From Oceanobacter sp. 1_MG-2023 (GTDB lineage: Bacteria > Pseudomonadota > Gammaproteobacteria > Pseudomonadales > Oceanobacteraceae), in assembly GCF_030689025.1 (NCBI RefSeq), contig NZ_JAUYWA010000001.1:186001-250000 (forward strand): 64,000 nt of DNA. Reading direction: 5' to 3'. How positions within the stretch are numbered: position 1 is the first letter of the stretch; each line of letters starts with the position of its first letter. The position numbers and the translations under genes are program-made. This document shows, one piece after another, positions 36,191 through 43,693 of this stretch. The notes beneath the pieces are model-generated. The model had not been told where the DNA came from. It was given only the letters and a program-made list of their open reading frames with translations, and did not search any database.

Positions 36191-38666
36191 ACGTCGTCCC
36201 CACAGCACCGATCTGGCTTGCTCGGTACGCACCACCATTGGCTGGTTTTCGGCGCAACTGGCACTGGCCGTTGCCGGAGCAGGTATCACCCTGTTCGGAC
36301 CATGGCCAGGGCTGGGGATGGGATTACTGGCGCTGGTCAGCAGCTTGCTGACCCTCGGCCTCGGCCAACTGCCCGCCAGCCTGGCCGAGGCAGCCAACCG
36401 CTCCGGAAAGAACCAACAGACCCGCAATGCAGCACCCACTCTGGGTGCGGAAGCATCCACTAAAAGCAAGGCCAAGACCGTCTCCGACAGCCTCGCCATC
36501 ATCGGCCTGATTACCTTTGTTGGACTGATCTTCACCGTTGCTATCCTGCCCGCACTGATGGCCTTGCTGTTATTGGCACAACTGGCCATTAACCTGGTAT
36601 CCGCAGATACCTCACGGCTGTTCTATGGCTTGATGAACGGCTTTGCCTTTTTACTGATTGGGGCAGCAGAGTCCACCAGCGGTGGCTATTTACTGATCAT
36701 GGTCGGATATGCCTTTTGTGTGGTAATGACCCTATCGATGCTCTGGTGCATACAGGCCATGACCACCAGCCAGGTCACCCGCCTGGCATCGTCGGCCAAC
36801 GACCAACAACCCCACTTCCTTATGGCAGCCGAAGCGGACACCCCGACACCCGGTGCAACGTCCAGACGCTTCAATAAGCGTTTTTTCCAACCCGCTGCCG
36901 CGACCGGAGCCGCACTGTTGCTGGTTGCCATTGCCGGAGCCATTTACCTGTTTATGCCACGCTTGCCCGCCGCCAACCTCGGCGGCCAGTTAGCCAGCGC
37001 CGACAGCCTCTACGACAACGCCAGCTGGCAAACACAGGCCAAACGCAGCGGCCAACCCAGCCCGACCGATCCCCAGAACCTGCAGGACGACCAGCAGAGT
37101 GATGGCCCGATCCCGTTATGGGAAGGACTCGATCCCAGCGCCCCACAGTTCGACTACCGGGGTTTTCGTGATGAGATGAACCTCAATGACAACCCCTACG
37201 GCAACCAAAGCACCACCGCCGCAGACCTGAACCAGGTTATTGCCCTGATGAAAGCCCCTCACGGCAGCTACCTGAAAGTACGCACCTTCGACCATTTTGA
37301 TGGACTGCGCTGGAGTTCATCAACCACCGCCTTCCATAAACACAACACCAATCAGCAGGGCAAGGTGATACTGCCCGGTGAACAGGAAAATCGCGGCAAC
37401 TTCCAACAACAAATCACCATAAAACAAGGCATGACAGCCCAATTACCTGCCGCCGGAGATCCTGTCGCCCTGTGGTTGCCTGCTACCGTCATCGCCACCG
37501 ACCCATTCGGCCAACCGCTCTTGCCAGCACCGCTCAAACCCGGCACCCAATACACGGTGCTGTCGCAACAACAATGGCTTGACCAGCGCCCGGCCTCTCA
37601 TGCCCCCAAACCCCGCGACAATGACCTGCAGCTCCCCTACAGCCTGGACAAACGGATTCCGGCGCTGGCCCGCAGCGTAACCGCCAACGCCGACACCCCT
37701 TACGCCCAGGCCCAGGCACTGGAACAGCACCTGCGCAGCGACTATCGTTACAGCTTTGAATCGGCGCTGACCTCGCAAGGCATCACCCCACTGCCATCCT
37801 TTCTGTTTGAGCGTCGTGAAGGCCACTGCGAATACTTTGCCAGCGCCATGGTGGTGCTGTTACGCACACTGGATATTCCGGCACGTCTGGTGACGGGCTT
37901 CTCCGCCAATCAGCAAAACCCGCTCACCGGCTATTTTGAAATACGGGGCATCGATGGCCACGCCTGGGCAGAAGCCTGGATCGACCAGCGCTGGGTAGCC
38001 TTTGAGCCCACGGCGTTTTACCAACTGCCCAGCACCACATCCAGCTCGCTCAGTGCCGACCAGATCAACGACTACGTCGACAGCCTCAGCCAACGGCAGC
38101 ACGCGCTGCCCGGTGATTCGGCATTCTCTTTCGACCAGATTCTGACCACCCTCTGGAACGCCTTGTACCTGCTGTTGATCTTGCCCTTGAGCTACCTGCT
38201 GCGAGGCATATTCTGGCTCTGGCCCCTATGGCTGGTACTGGCGCTGGTACTGGCGATAGTTGCCGCAGTTGCCTACCCCAGCCGCCAACGCTGGTGGCGT
38301 ACTCTCGTAGGACGCTGGGTAACCTTGCGCCTGCAACGTTATCGCGCCAAAGATCCGGCAACCGCACTGACCTTTTACCAGCGCCAGCTGCAACAACTCA
38401 GCGCTGCCTGTGGCATTCAACGCTCTCCCGGCCAGCCGCTGGAAGTATGGAGCCAGGCCCTGCAGGACTACCTGCTTGCCAGAGCCAATCAGGGCACTGC
38501 CGCAGACACCAGCGAGCCAGAACCAACGGCCGCCTTGCAACAACTGGTCGCCTTGCTCAACACCTGCTGGTATGGCGACCCGGAAACCAGCACCGCCATC
38601 CAGTTACCAGAAACACTGCAACCCGGCCTGATTGAATTGGCGAACAGACTGACGGCACGTGCGTAA
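36177..38666 (+). CDS. TgpA-like transglutaminase (DUF3488-transglutaminase-DUF4129)
   Basis: 829 residues. An N-terminal DUF3488 region carries about seven membrane helices (residues about 20-255). It is followed by a periplasmic transglutaminase-like domain (about 260-640) and a last helix pair (about 660-705), with a cytoplasmic DUF4129-like end. The catalytic triad is visible: Cys in REGHCEYFASAM (about 547), His in GHAWAEAWI and Asp/Glu near VAFEPT. Same architecture as Pseudomonas aeruginosa TgpA, which is required for viability; its envelope substrate is not settled. Confidence 0.92.
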   Translation: MAHSERRPHSTDLACSVRTTIGWFSAQLALAVAGAGITLFGPWPGLGMGLLALVSSLLTLGLGQLPASLAEAANRSGKNQQTRNAAPTLGAEASTKSKAKTVSDSLAIIGLITFVGLIFTVAILPALMALLLLAQLAINLVSADTSRLFYGLMNGFAFLLIGAAESTSGGYLLIMVGYAFCVVMTLSMLWCIQAMTTSQVTRLASSANDQQPHFLMAAEADTPTPGATSRRFNKRFFQPAAATGAALLLVAIAGAIYLFMPRLPAANLGGQLASADSLYDNASWQTQAKRSGQPSPTDPQNLQDDQQSDGPIPLWEGLDPSAPQFDYRGFRDEMNLNDNPYGNQSTTAADLNQVIALMKAPHGSYLKVRTFDHFDGLRWSSSTTAFHKHNTNQQGKVILPGEQENRGNFQQQITIKQGMTAQLPAAGDPVALWLPATVIATDPFGQPLLPAPLKPGTQYTVLSQQQWLDQRPASHAPKPRDNDLQLPYSLDKRIPALARSVTANADTPYAQAQALEQHLRSDYRYSFESALTSQGITPLPSFLFERREGHCEYFASAMVVLLRTLDIPARLVTGFSANQQNPLTGYFEIRGIDGHAWAEAWIDQRWVAFEPTAFYQLPSTTSSSLSADQINDYVDSLSQRQHALPGDSAFSFDQILTTLWNALYLLLILPLSYLLRGIFWLWPLWLVLALVLAIVAAVAYPSRQRWWRTLVGRWVTLRLQRYRAKDPATALTFYQRQLQQLSAACGIQRSPGQPLEVWSQALQDYLLARANQGTAADTSEPEPTAALQQLVALLNTCWYGDPETSTAIQLPETLQPGLIELANRLTARA

Positions 38667-38701
38667 TAACCCGAGCCGGTATTCACTGACTATTCCATAC
38701 T

Positions 38702-38727
38702 GGCCTGTTATCCATTCGCTACAGGCC
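38702..38727. terminator. Hairpin between convergent TgpA and GNAT genes
   Basis: GGCCTGT and ACAGGCC form a 7-bp stem around a 12-nt loop in the 100-bp convergent gap. There is no T-run on either side. It may end both transcription units. Confidence 0.35.
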
Positions 38728-38766
38728 TGGGAGTACAGGGGACATATATAGACGCTTCCCTACAGA

Positions 38767-39270
38767 TCAGTGATCCAGCATTTTCTGCCAGAACAAGGCA
38801 TGGCCAGCTTGCGGGTCGAGTTCGTAACCGGCAAAGCCGTATTTCAGGTAGGCGTTTTGCGCTATCTGGTTATTGGATAATACTTCCAGCGTCACTTTAC
38901 AGCAGCCCAGTGCGCGGGCTGTTTGCTCAGCTGCGGCCAGCAGTTTCTGGCTTAATCCCAGACCGCGGAAATCTGCATTTACCGCCAGATCGTGTACGTT
39001 CAGTAAGGGTTGTGCCTTGAAGGTCGAGAAACCCTCAAAAGCGTTCAGCAGCCCGGCTGGCTGGTCATCGACATAGGCTATCCAGCTGTGTGCGTGAGGT
39101 AACTCGGCCAACCGTGCCACCAGTGTTTGTCGACAGGTATCACTCAGAGGCTCAGCGCCGCCCATGGGATCGGTTGCGTAGGCGTTTAACAGCTCAACCA
39201 GGTCAGTTGCATGACGAGGGTTTGAATAATCAACTGCGGTGATTGCAATTACGGCGTGCGCTTGGGTCAT
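38767..39270 (-). CDS. GNAT family N-acetyltransferase
   Basis: 167 residues. GNAT acetyl-CoA-binding core VHDLAVNADFRGLGLSQKLL corresponds to motif A (R/Q-x-x-G-x-G/A), followed by KVTLEVLSNNQIAQNAYLKYGF, the typical motif-B end. The acceptor is unknown. It is the last ordinary chromosomal gene before the insertion-sequence and integron remnants. Confidence 0.88.
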   Translation of the reverse strand: MTQAHAVIAITAVDYSNPRHATDLVELLNAYATDPMGGAEPLSDTCRQTLVARLAELPHAHSWIAYVDDQPAGLLNAFEGFSTFKAQPLLNVHDLAVNADFRGLGLSQKLLAAAEQTARALGCCKVTLEVLSNNQIAQNAYLKYGFAGYELDPQAGHALFWQKMLDH

Positions 39271-39413
39271 TGTCTTACTCCTTTTTACAAGCCGTGCAGA
39301 TTATCACATTGGTTATTCTCCTATTATTCTGGCACTGGAAAATCACTTTACCTGCTCTCATACCTCACCGGTTCCGCAGCCACCCTCCTCTCCACACAAG
39401 CCCACAGCGATAA

Positions 39414-39718
<305 letters not shown>

Positions 39719-39918
39719 AAGACCAAAGGTGGCTTCGCCAATGAAAACGCGTTGCTCAAGCTGCTGTACGCAGGTACGTTGAAGGCATCCGAAAAGTGGA
39801 CGCATCCGGTGCAAAACTGGAACCTGACGCTGTCGCAGCTAAGCATCCACTTCGAAGGACGGATCGACGGCTACGTGGATCTGTAAGTAATGGGTGACAC
39901 AGAACTATGAACACCCTC
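39719..39918 (+). mobile_element. IS256-family remnant: transposase C-terminus and right end
   Basis: From 39719 the sequence encodes KTKGGFANENALLKLLY, then WTHPVQNWNLTLSQLSIHFE, and ends at TAA 39884-39886. This is the C-terminus of an IS256-type (mutator-like) transposase. Downstream, GACACAGAACTATGAACACCCTC (about 39896-39918) looks like the terminal inverted repeat of such an element. Its left part is absent and abuts the IS3 terminus exactly; its right end sits inside a truncated attC. Confidence 0.78.
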
Positions 39919-39970
39919 GAAGCGAAACGTAGCCAACTGTTACGTGTCCTTGTTTATTTTCTTGTTAGAT
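39919..39970 (-). other. Truncated attC site of the last integron cassette
   Basis: Read leftward, the stop of the cassette gene lies in ATCTAAC (39964-39970), an R'' box, followed by about 45 nt that end in TACGTTTCGCTTCGA. That is comparable to the CGCTGCGCTCC bulge region of the two complete attC sites. The other half, with L' and R', has been replaced by the IS256-type end at 39918. Confidence 0.65.
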
Positions 39971-40456
39971 ATCCTTTTCCTTATCAGTAATAACCGAAGA
40001 GACTGTTAACTGACTGCCAGAAAGCTTAGCAAATTTATTTACGATGAACTCAGCCTCTTTTAATACTTTTTCGGCTATTTTCTTCGCTTTGAATTGCCCT
40101 CGATGAACAACATTATTTCTTTCATCGTTAATATCTTTGGAGCGTTTCTTTACTTCTTTTAATGCATTTTCAGAATCGGTGTTTTTGTATATAGGTAACA
40201 ATAACCGATCTACTTTACCCATTAATCCATTTGCCCACATCATCAGGTTATCGACGAAGTGCTCAGGGAGTTTTCGATTGTGCTGAAATTCATGCTTCAC
40301 TAACAAATTTGCAGCAAGCTCTACAGTCGTTGCAGCTCGAATAATAACAGTGGAAAACTCACCTCGTTTCATTAACCCGATGGTTTTATGCCAATTCGAA
40401 TGAATTTTTTCTTCTAGCGTACGTTCATTGTACGGCTTACTAGATTTATCACCCAT
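39965..40456 (-). CDS. Integron cassette gene: small HEPN-like protein
   Basis: 163 residues, rich in Lys, Glu and Asn, no signal peptide. Near residue 115 lies DERNNVVHRGQF, which carries the R-x4-H motif (R-N-N-V-V-H) of HEPN ribonucleases, with the usual Asn after Arg. The upstream helix AATTVELAANLLV also resembles the first HEPN helices. HEPN proteins are often toxins or anti-phage effectors; no partner antitoxin is recognised in this cassette. The ATG has AAGGAAAG immediately upstream, 14 nt after the attC R' box. Codon use and base content are AT-rich relative to the flanks. Confidence 0.72.
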   Translation of the reverse strand: MGDKSSKPYNERTLEEKIHSNWHKTIGLMKRGEFSTVIIRAATTVELAANLLVKHEFQHNRKLPEHFVDNLMMWANGLMGKVDRLLLPIYKNTDSENALKEVKKRSKDINDERNNVVHRGQFKAKKIAEKVLKEAEFIVNKFAKLSGSQLTVSSVITDKEKDI

Positions 40457-40469
40457 ACTTTCCTTGGAT

Positions 40470-40541
40470 ACTTAACGCCCGTATTTGCGGCTGGTTTGGA
40501 GCGCAGCGGAAAACCAGTCCGACAACATGCGCTTGTTAGTT
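40470..40541 (-). other. attC recombination site (72 bp)
   Basis: On the cassette strand it begins AACTAAC (R'') and ends GTTAAGT (R'), the core-site pair of an attC. The inner arms CTGGTTT and AAACCAG flank TCCGCTGCGCTCC, nearly the same central loop as in the attC at 42242. It separates the ATPase cassette from the HEPN-like cassette. Confidence 0.82.
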
Positions 40542-40542
40542 G

Positions 40543-42213
40543 CTATTTTGGGATACCTTTTCTTCTCGGGTTGAAAAACCACTTAGATATATTCTCAAGA
40601 AACTCCCATACATCATCTTCCGAAGGCTTTACATACTCTGGAGTGTTCGGATCTTCACCCATTTTTTCGAAAACCTCTACAAGCCAGTTGGGGCCATGCC
40701 CGCTAGCCTGAAGGCCCTTTAACCATGATTCAAGCTCGCCATTTGGCACTACAAACAAACCATAATCAGCTAACTTGTCGAATAGATTTTGCAGCGCTTC
40801 CTTGTCTGTGCCATCGAGAATATCTATCCCTCCATCTCGCTTCATATCTTTGCCAGTTTCATTAAGCTTGGTTTTCAATGCTTGCCGCATGCTTGCTAGA
40901 GGATTTCTTTCAATTTCTGGTATTGACCCACTATCAAGAAAGCTTGACCAGACAGTACCTCCTTCTTTAAGAATGTCGATATCGACTATTCCAGCTACAG
41001 GTATACCCAGTTCCCGAAGTGGTTTGGTGATGGTTTTAACTGTTTGCTTGTTTTGAGCATGAAGAAACAAACAATTTGGTATTCCTTTGTTGTTAGCATA
41101 CTTTAATAGCCGATCATTTATTTCCTGATAAAATGCCCGATCAGCATCAGATTCTGTGACAACTACAAACTCATAGAATAACCCGCTTAACACTCCTGTT
41201 GATCGTAACAGAGGGTTCCTCATGAGCTTGAGAATGTCCTCATTTGGTAGGATTCGCGCTGTCGCTAATTGATTTCGATACGTAAGGCGTACAATATTAA
41301 CTGGGGCTCCAGATTGAATGCACCCCATAACAAAGTTTGGGCTGTGGGTTGAAACAAAGAGTCGTTTATGAGATTCAGACATAATCCCAGCCACTTCTTT
41401 GCCAAGCTTAAATGAAAGTGAAGGGTGTAAAAAAGCTTCAGGTTCGTCCATTAATAACACTGAAGGGTCACCAGCTATCATCTCTGTAATCATTCCAGTA
41501 AACGCTTTCACGCCGTCACTGGCCTCAGTAATCGGCAAGGCCTTTTTATGAAACTCTACAGCCTTTTCATGTATACCCCGCTCTTCCATTTCATCTTGTG
41601 GTGCATCTTTGGATAGGCGTAAGTTAAGCTTCCCTAGGTTTGTTGGATCTATCACAAGATGCTCACCAAAAGCATCATGAATAATTCTACTGGCTTCTTT
41701 TCGTTTATCGTTATCACGAAATAGAACTTGAAAACTTGACTGTGCTGGCTCCTGAAGGTTTCCTCCTGCCTGCTGATTGATCAGTTTAATTCTATTACTA
41801 CCGTTTAGAATCAGGGTGTTATATGACAAATACCAACTACAAATACGGGATGGGTTTACATTTGGGTTCTTAAATGCATTTAGAAAGTCATTCGAACTCA
41901 CTTGATGCCGCTGCCCTTTTTTGCCAACAAAAATATGATTTGGATACTGCGCCTCTCCAGGATTTGGCTTGAGTGTAACGCTACTTATCTTGCCCTCAAT
42001 TAATTCTTCAGGGATTGCTTCTAGCTCTATGGAGTCAACTATTAGATTATTTACATTTCTGCTCCCATTGGAGCAAAATTGCTGGATTTCAGAAAGTATT
42101 TTGCTTTTTCCTGAGTTATTAGGCCCGACAAAAACAGTTATAGGCATTGCTTCGACTGTTTCTTGTGGAAGACCTTCAGCCCTCCCAAATTTCAATTTAA
42201 TATTCTTGATCAT
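40543..42213 (-). CDS. Integron cassette gene: OLD-like AAA ATPase with TOPRIM-like domain
   Basis: 556 residues. The ABC-type ATPase has Walker A FVGPNNSGKSK (about residue 33), an imperfect signature EASDGVKAF, Walker B VLLMDEPEAFLHP (about 265) and the switch His in VSTHSPNF (about 290). A C-terminal domain follows with VVVTESDADRAFYQ (about 355) and AGIVDIDIL, fitting the Glu and Asp-x-Asp sites of a TOPRIM nuclease. This is the plan of OLD-family nucleases, including GajA of Gabija defence; no GajB-like helicase is adjacent. The start MIKNIKLKFG is at 42213 (AGAGAG 7 nt upstream). It occupies a single integron cassette of about 1.8 kb, which is large for a cassette. Confidence 0.85.
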   Translation of the reverse strand: MIKNIKLKFGRAEGLPQETVEAMPITVFVGPNNSGKSKILSEIQQFCSNGSRNVNNLIVDSIELEAIPEELIEGKISSVTLKPNPGEAQYPNHIFVGKKGQRHQVSSNDFLNAFKNPNVNPSRICSWYLSYNTLILNGSNRIKLINQQAGGNLQEPAQSSFQVLFRDNDKRKEASRIIHDAFGEHLVIDPTNLGKLNLRLSKDAPQDEMEERGIHEKAVEFHKKALPITEASDGVKAFTGMITEMIAGDPSVLLMDEPEAFLHPSLSFKLGKEVAGIMSESHKRLFVSTHSPNFVMGCIQSGAPVNIVRLTYRNQLATARILPNEDILKLMRNPLLRSTGVLSGLFYEFVVVTESDADRAFYQEINDRLLKYANNKGIPNCLFLHAQNKQTVKTITKPLRELGIPVAGIVDIDILKEGGTVWSSFLDSGSIPEIERNPLASMRQALKTKLNETGKDMKRDGGIDILDGTDKEALQNLFDKLADYGLFVVPNGELESWLKGLQASGHGPNWLVEVFEKMGEDPNTPEYVKPSEDDVWEFLENISKWFFNPRRKGIPK

Positions 42214-42241
42214 TGATAGCTCTCTAAATACTTCGCATGGC

Positions 42242-42310
42242 AACTAACGCCGCCATAATTTGCCGCTTGGAGCGCAGCGTAAAGCGGTCAAATTGATGGC
42301 TTTGTTATGA
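42242..42310 (-). other. attC recombination site (69 bp)
   Basis: On the cassette strand it runs from TCATAAC (R'', containing the stop of the cupin gene) to GTTAGTT (R'). Imperfect arms pair: GCCAT, CAATTTG and CCGCTT on one side with AAGCGG, CAAATT and ATGGC on the other, with an unpaired base between, around TACGCTGCGCTCC. This is the folded bottom-strand hairpin recognised by integron integrases. Confidence 0.88.
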
Positions 42311-42787
42311 CTTTTTACCCGCATTTGGCTCACTAATATTTTCAATGTCCACGAGGTTCCATGGCATATTTTTTTGGCGGAAAATACGTTTTTTCAGCTT
42401 TGGATAGTCACCAACGTCATGCTCTAAACGCTGACCAATTACGATGCATTTTAAAAGACAATTGCCGTTATTGCGCAGAGCGTGAGCCTCACCACCAGCA
42501 CGATAACCCATAAAATCACCAGCCTTTACTGTATATATTTCGTTGCCTACCTGCGCTTCCGCTGTACCTTCAAGCACATAAACGCATTCATCTTCATGAT
42601 AGTGTTTATGGAACTCTGTCGATTCGTGGCCAGGTTGAATTTCAATAATGTGGAAGCCGAAACCAGTTAAACCTGTGAGATCACCCAGTGACTTATTAAT
42701 CCTTTTGGCATTCTCATTAAGAAAATGGGTTTTCGAAATACCTTCAAGCTCTTCTATTTCTTCCTTAGTAACTAGATATTTATCCAT
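42305..42787 (-). CDS. Integron cassette gene: cupin-domain protein
   Basis: 160 residues. A single cupin domain has the metal-binding motif HKHYHEDECVYVLEG (H-x-H...E; about residues 58-72) and second motif GDFMGYRAGGEAHALRN with the fourth His. Cupins of this size are frequent in integron cassettes and may be small isomerases, dioxygenases or sugar-binding proteins. The frame is open to an ATG at 42805, but that lies in the recombination core site. GGAGAG 4 to 6 nt before the ATG at 42787 decides the start. First cassette next to the integrase remnant. Confidence 0.83.
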   Translation of the reverse strand: MDKYLVTKEEIEELEGISKTHFLNENAKRINKSLGDLTGLTGFGFHIIEIQPGHESTEFHKHYHEDECVYVLEGTAEAQVGNEIYTVKAGDFMGYRAGGEAHALRNNGNCLLKCIVIGQRLEHDVGDYPKLKKRIFRQKNMPWNLVDIENISEPNAGKKS

Positions 42788-43050
42788 TACACTCTCCAGA
42801 GTCATAACAGTTTATTAGTGCGCATGCGCGGTTTCTGGGCAAGCCGGTTCCTGGGAAATCACCGTAACTACTTGAATAATAAGAAATAAAATCCATTTCC
42901 AGATCAGTCCATTCTGTAAAAGCGAGTATGCGCATTAACCTGTAAACCTGCTCAACAACTTTCCGTGTGTCAATGCCTTAACGATAACAACGTCCGGGAA
43001 AGCGCGCAAGGTTTCTGAAAAAGCGCGCATTAATTTGGGCAAACTTTCAA
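42788..43050 (-). other. Probable attI region and cassette promoter area
   Basis: The region separates the first cassette from the divergent integrase remnant. The insertion junction is visible as GTTATGA on the cassette strand (42802-42808). attI should reach from there to about 42870 and a cassette promoter (Pc) should lie within the remainder. I see no consensus promoter. Repeated GCGC-containing words (CGCGCAAGGTTTCTG at about 43003 and GCGCGGTTTCTGG at about 42826) may be integrase or accessory sites. Confidence 0.5.
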
Positions 43051-43053
43051 TTA

Positions 43054-43073
43054 TACTGGATATGCATACACGT
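43054..43073 (+). promoter_or_regulatory. LexA-like box over the integrase promoter
   Basis: TACTGGATATGCATACACGT matches 14 of 20 positions of the Escherichia coli LexA consensus, keeping the left TACTG and ATACA. It overlaps a -10-like TATACT (43052-43057), 35 nt before the integrase ATG. SOS control of integron integrases by LexA is established in other species; here it would now control a dead gene. Confidence 0.5.
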
Positions 43074-43091
43074 CAGATCAAGGAGTGATCC

Positions 43092-43231
43092 ATGACTTCC
43101 AGCCCCTTTCTCAATAACATTCGCCGCTTTATGCGCACCCGCGGCTACAGCCTGCGAACCGAGAAAACCTGTGTTTACTGGATTCGGTTCTTTATTCGTT
43201 ACCAAAAGCGAGACATCCCAAAGAGATGGGG
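43092..43231 (+). pseudogene. intI: Integron integrase intI, truncated and frameshifted
   Basis: The N-terminal 40 or so residues (MTSSPFLNNIRRFMRTRGYS, then TEKTCVYWIRFFIRYQKR) are unmistakably an integron-type tyrosine recombinase, with AAGGAGTGATCC before the ATG. After KR the expected HPKEMG appears only if a 2-bp GA duplication (within CGAGACATCCC) is removed. At ATGGGG (43226-43231) the sequence passes into an oppositely oriented transposase. The catalytic R-H-R-Y domain is gone, so no active integrase is encoded here. Confidence 0.85.
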
Positions 43232-43536
43232 CTTCATCAATGCTCAGGCCGACAAACCAGCGATAGAGCATGTTGTACTGAATCTGCTCGACCAGCTGCC
43301 GTTCGCTGCGAATACTAAATACTGAAGAGGATTTGCAGCAGCAAGGCTCTCAATAAACGCTCCGGAGGAATGGATTCCCGCCCACGCTCGGAATAGATCA
43401 GGCTGAGTTTCCAATCGATGTGGGTGAGTGCCTGATCGAACAGGGTTTTGATGGATCGTAAAGGGTGATCGTGTGGAACCCGTTCATCCAGTTTGATGGT
43501 GGCGATATTACCACCTACGTTGGTGTCCGGAATCAT
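43226..43536 (-). pseudogene. IS1182/IS5-like transposase N-terminal fragment
   Basis: Leftward reading gives IKLDERVPHDHPLRSIKTL, then SIPPERLLRALLLQILFSIR, SERQLVEQIQYNMLYRWFVG, and LSIDEAP, the N-terminal (DUF772) part of IS1182/IS5-type transposases. The frame is broken by a 7-bp tandem duplication (AATACTA, 43311-43323) between LFSI and RSERQ. The coding part ends at 43226 where integrase sequence begins; the DDE domain is missing. The putative start is the ATG at 43536. Confidence 0.8.
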
Positions 43537-43573
43537 TGAACGACTACACGGTGCCGGAGTCATGGTGAAATAA

Positions 43574-43603
43574 AAAAACCGCGACCCAAGGGTCACGGTT
43601 TTT
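43574..43603 (-). terminator. Rho-independent terminator of the nuclease-phosphatase gene
   Basis: AAAAACCG-C-GACCC and GGGTC-A-CGGTTTTT form a stem of 13 pairs with one mismatch and a 2-nt loop region; A- and T-runs flank it, so it can act in both directions. It lies 90 bp after the stop of the leftward 5.8-kb gene. Confidence 0.85.
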
Positions 43604-43693
43604 AATGTCATGCCAAGGTGCAACCACCACTGGCATTAACCGGTCAGGATCGCCACAGCGATACGCTCACCATGGCATAACATCGCCGCTGGA

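Noticed and set aside
40543..42213. A Gabija system
   Set aside because: Only a GajA-like plan is present; no UvrD-like GajB gene next to it, so only the looser OLD-like label is used.
43232..43325. Continuation of the integrase reading frame
   Set aside because: The residues after 43231 (ADKPAIEHVVLNLL) are the complement of transposase coding sequence, not integrase.
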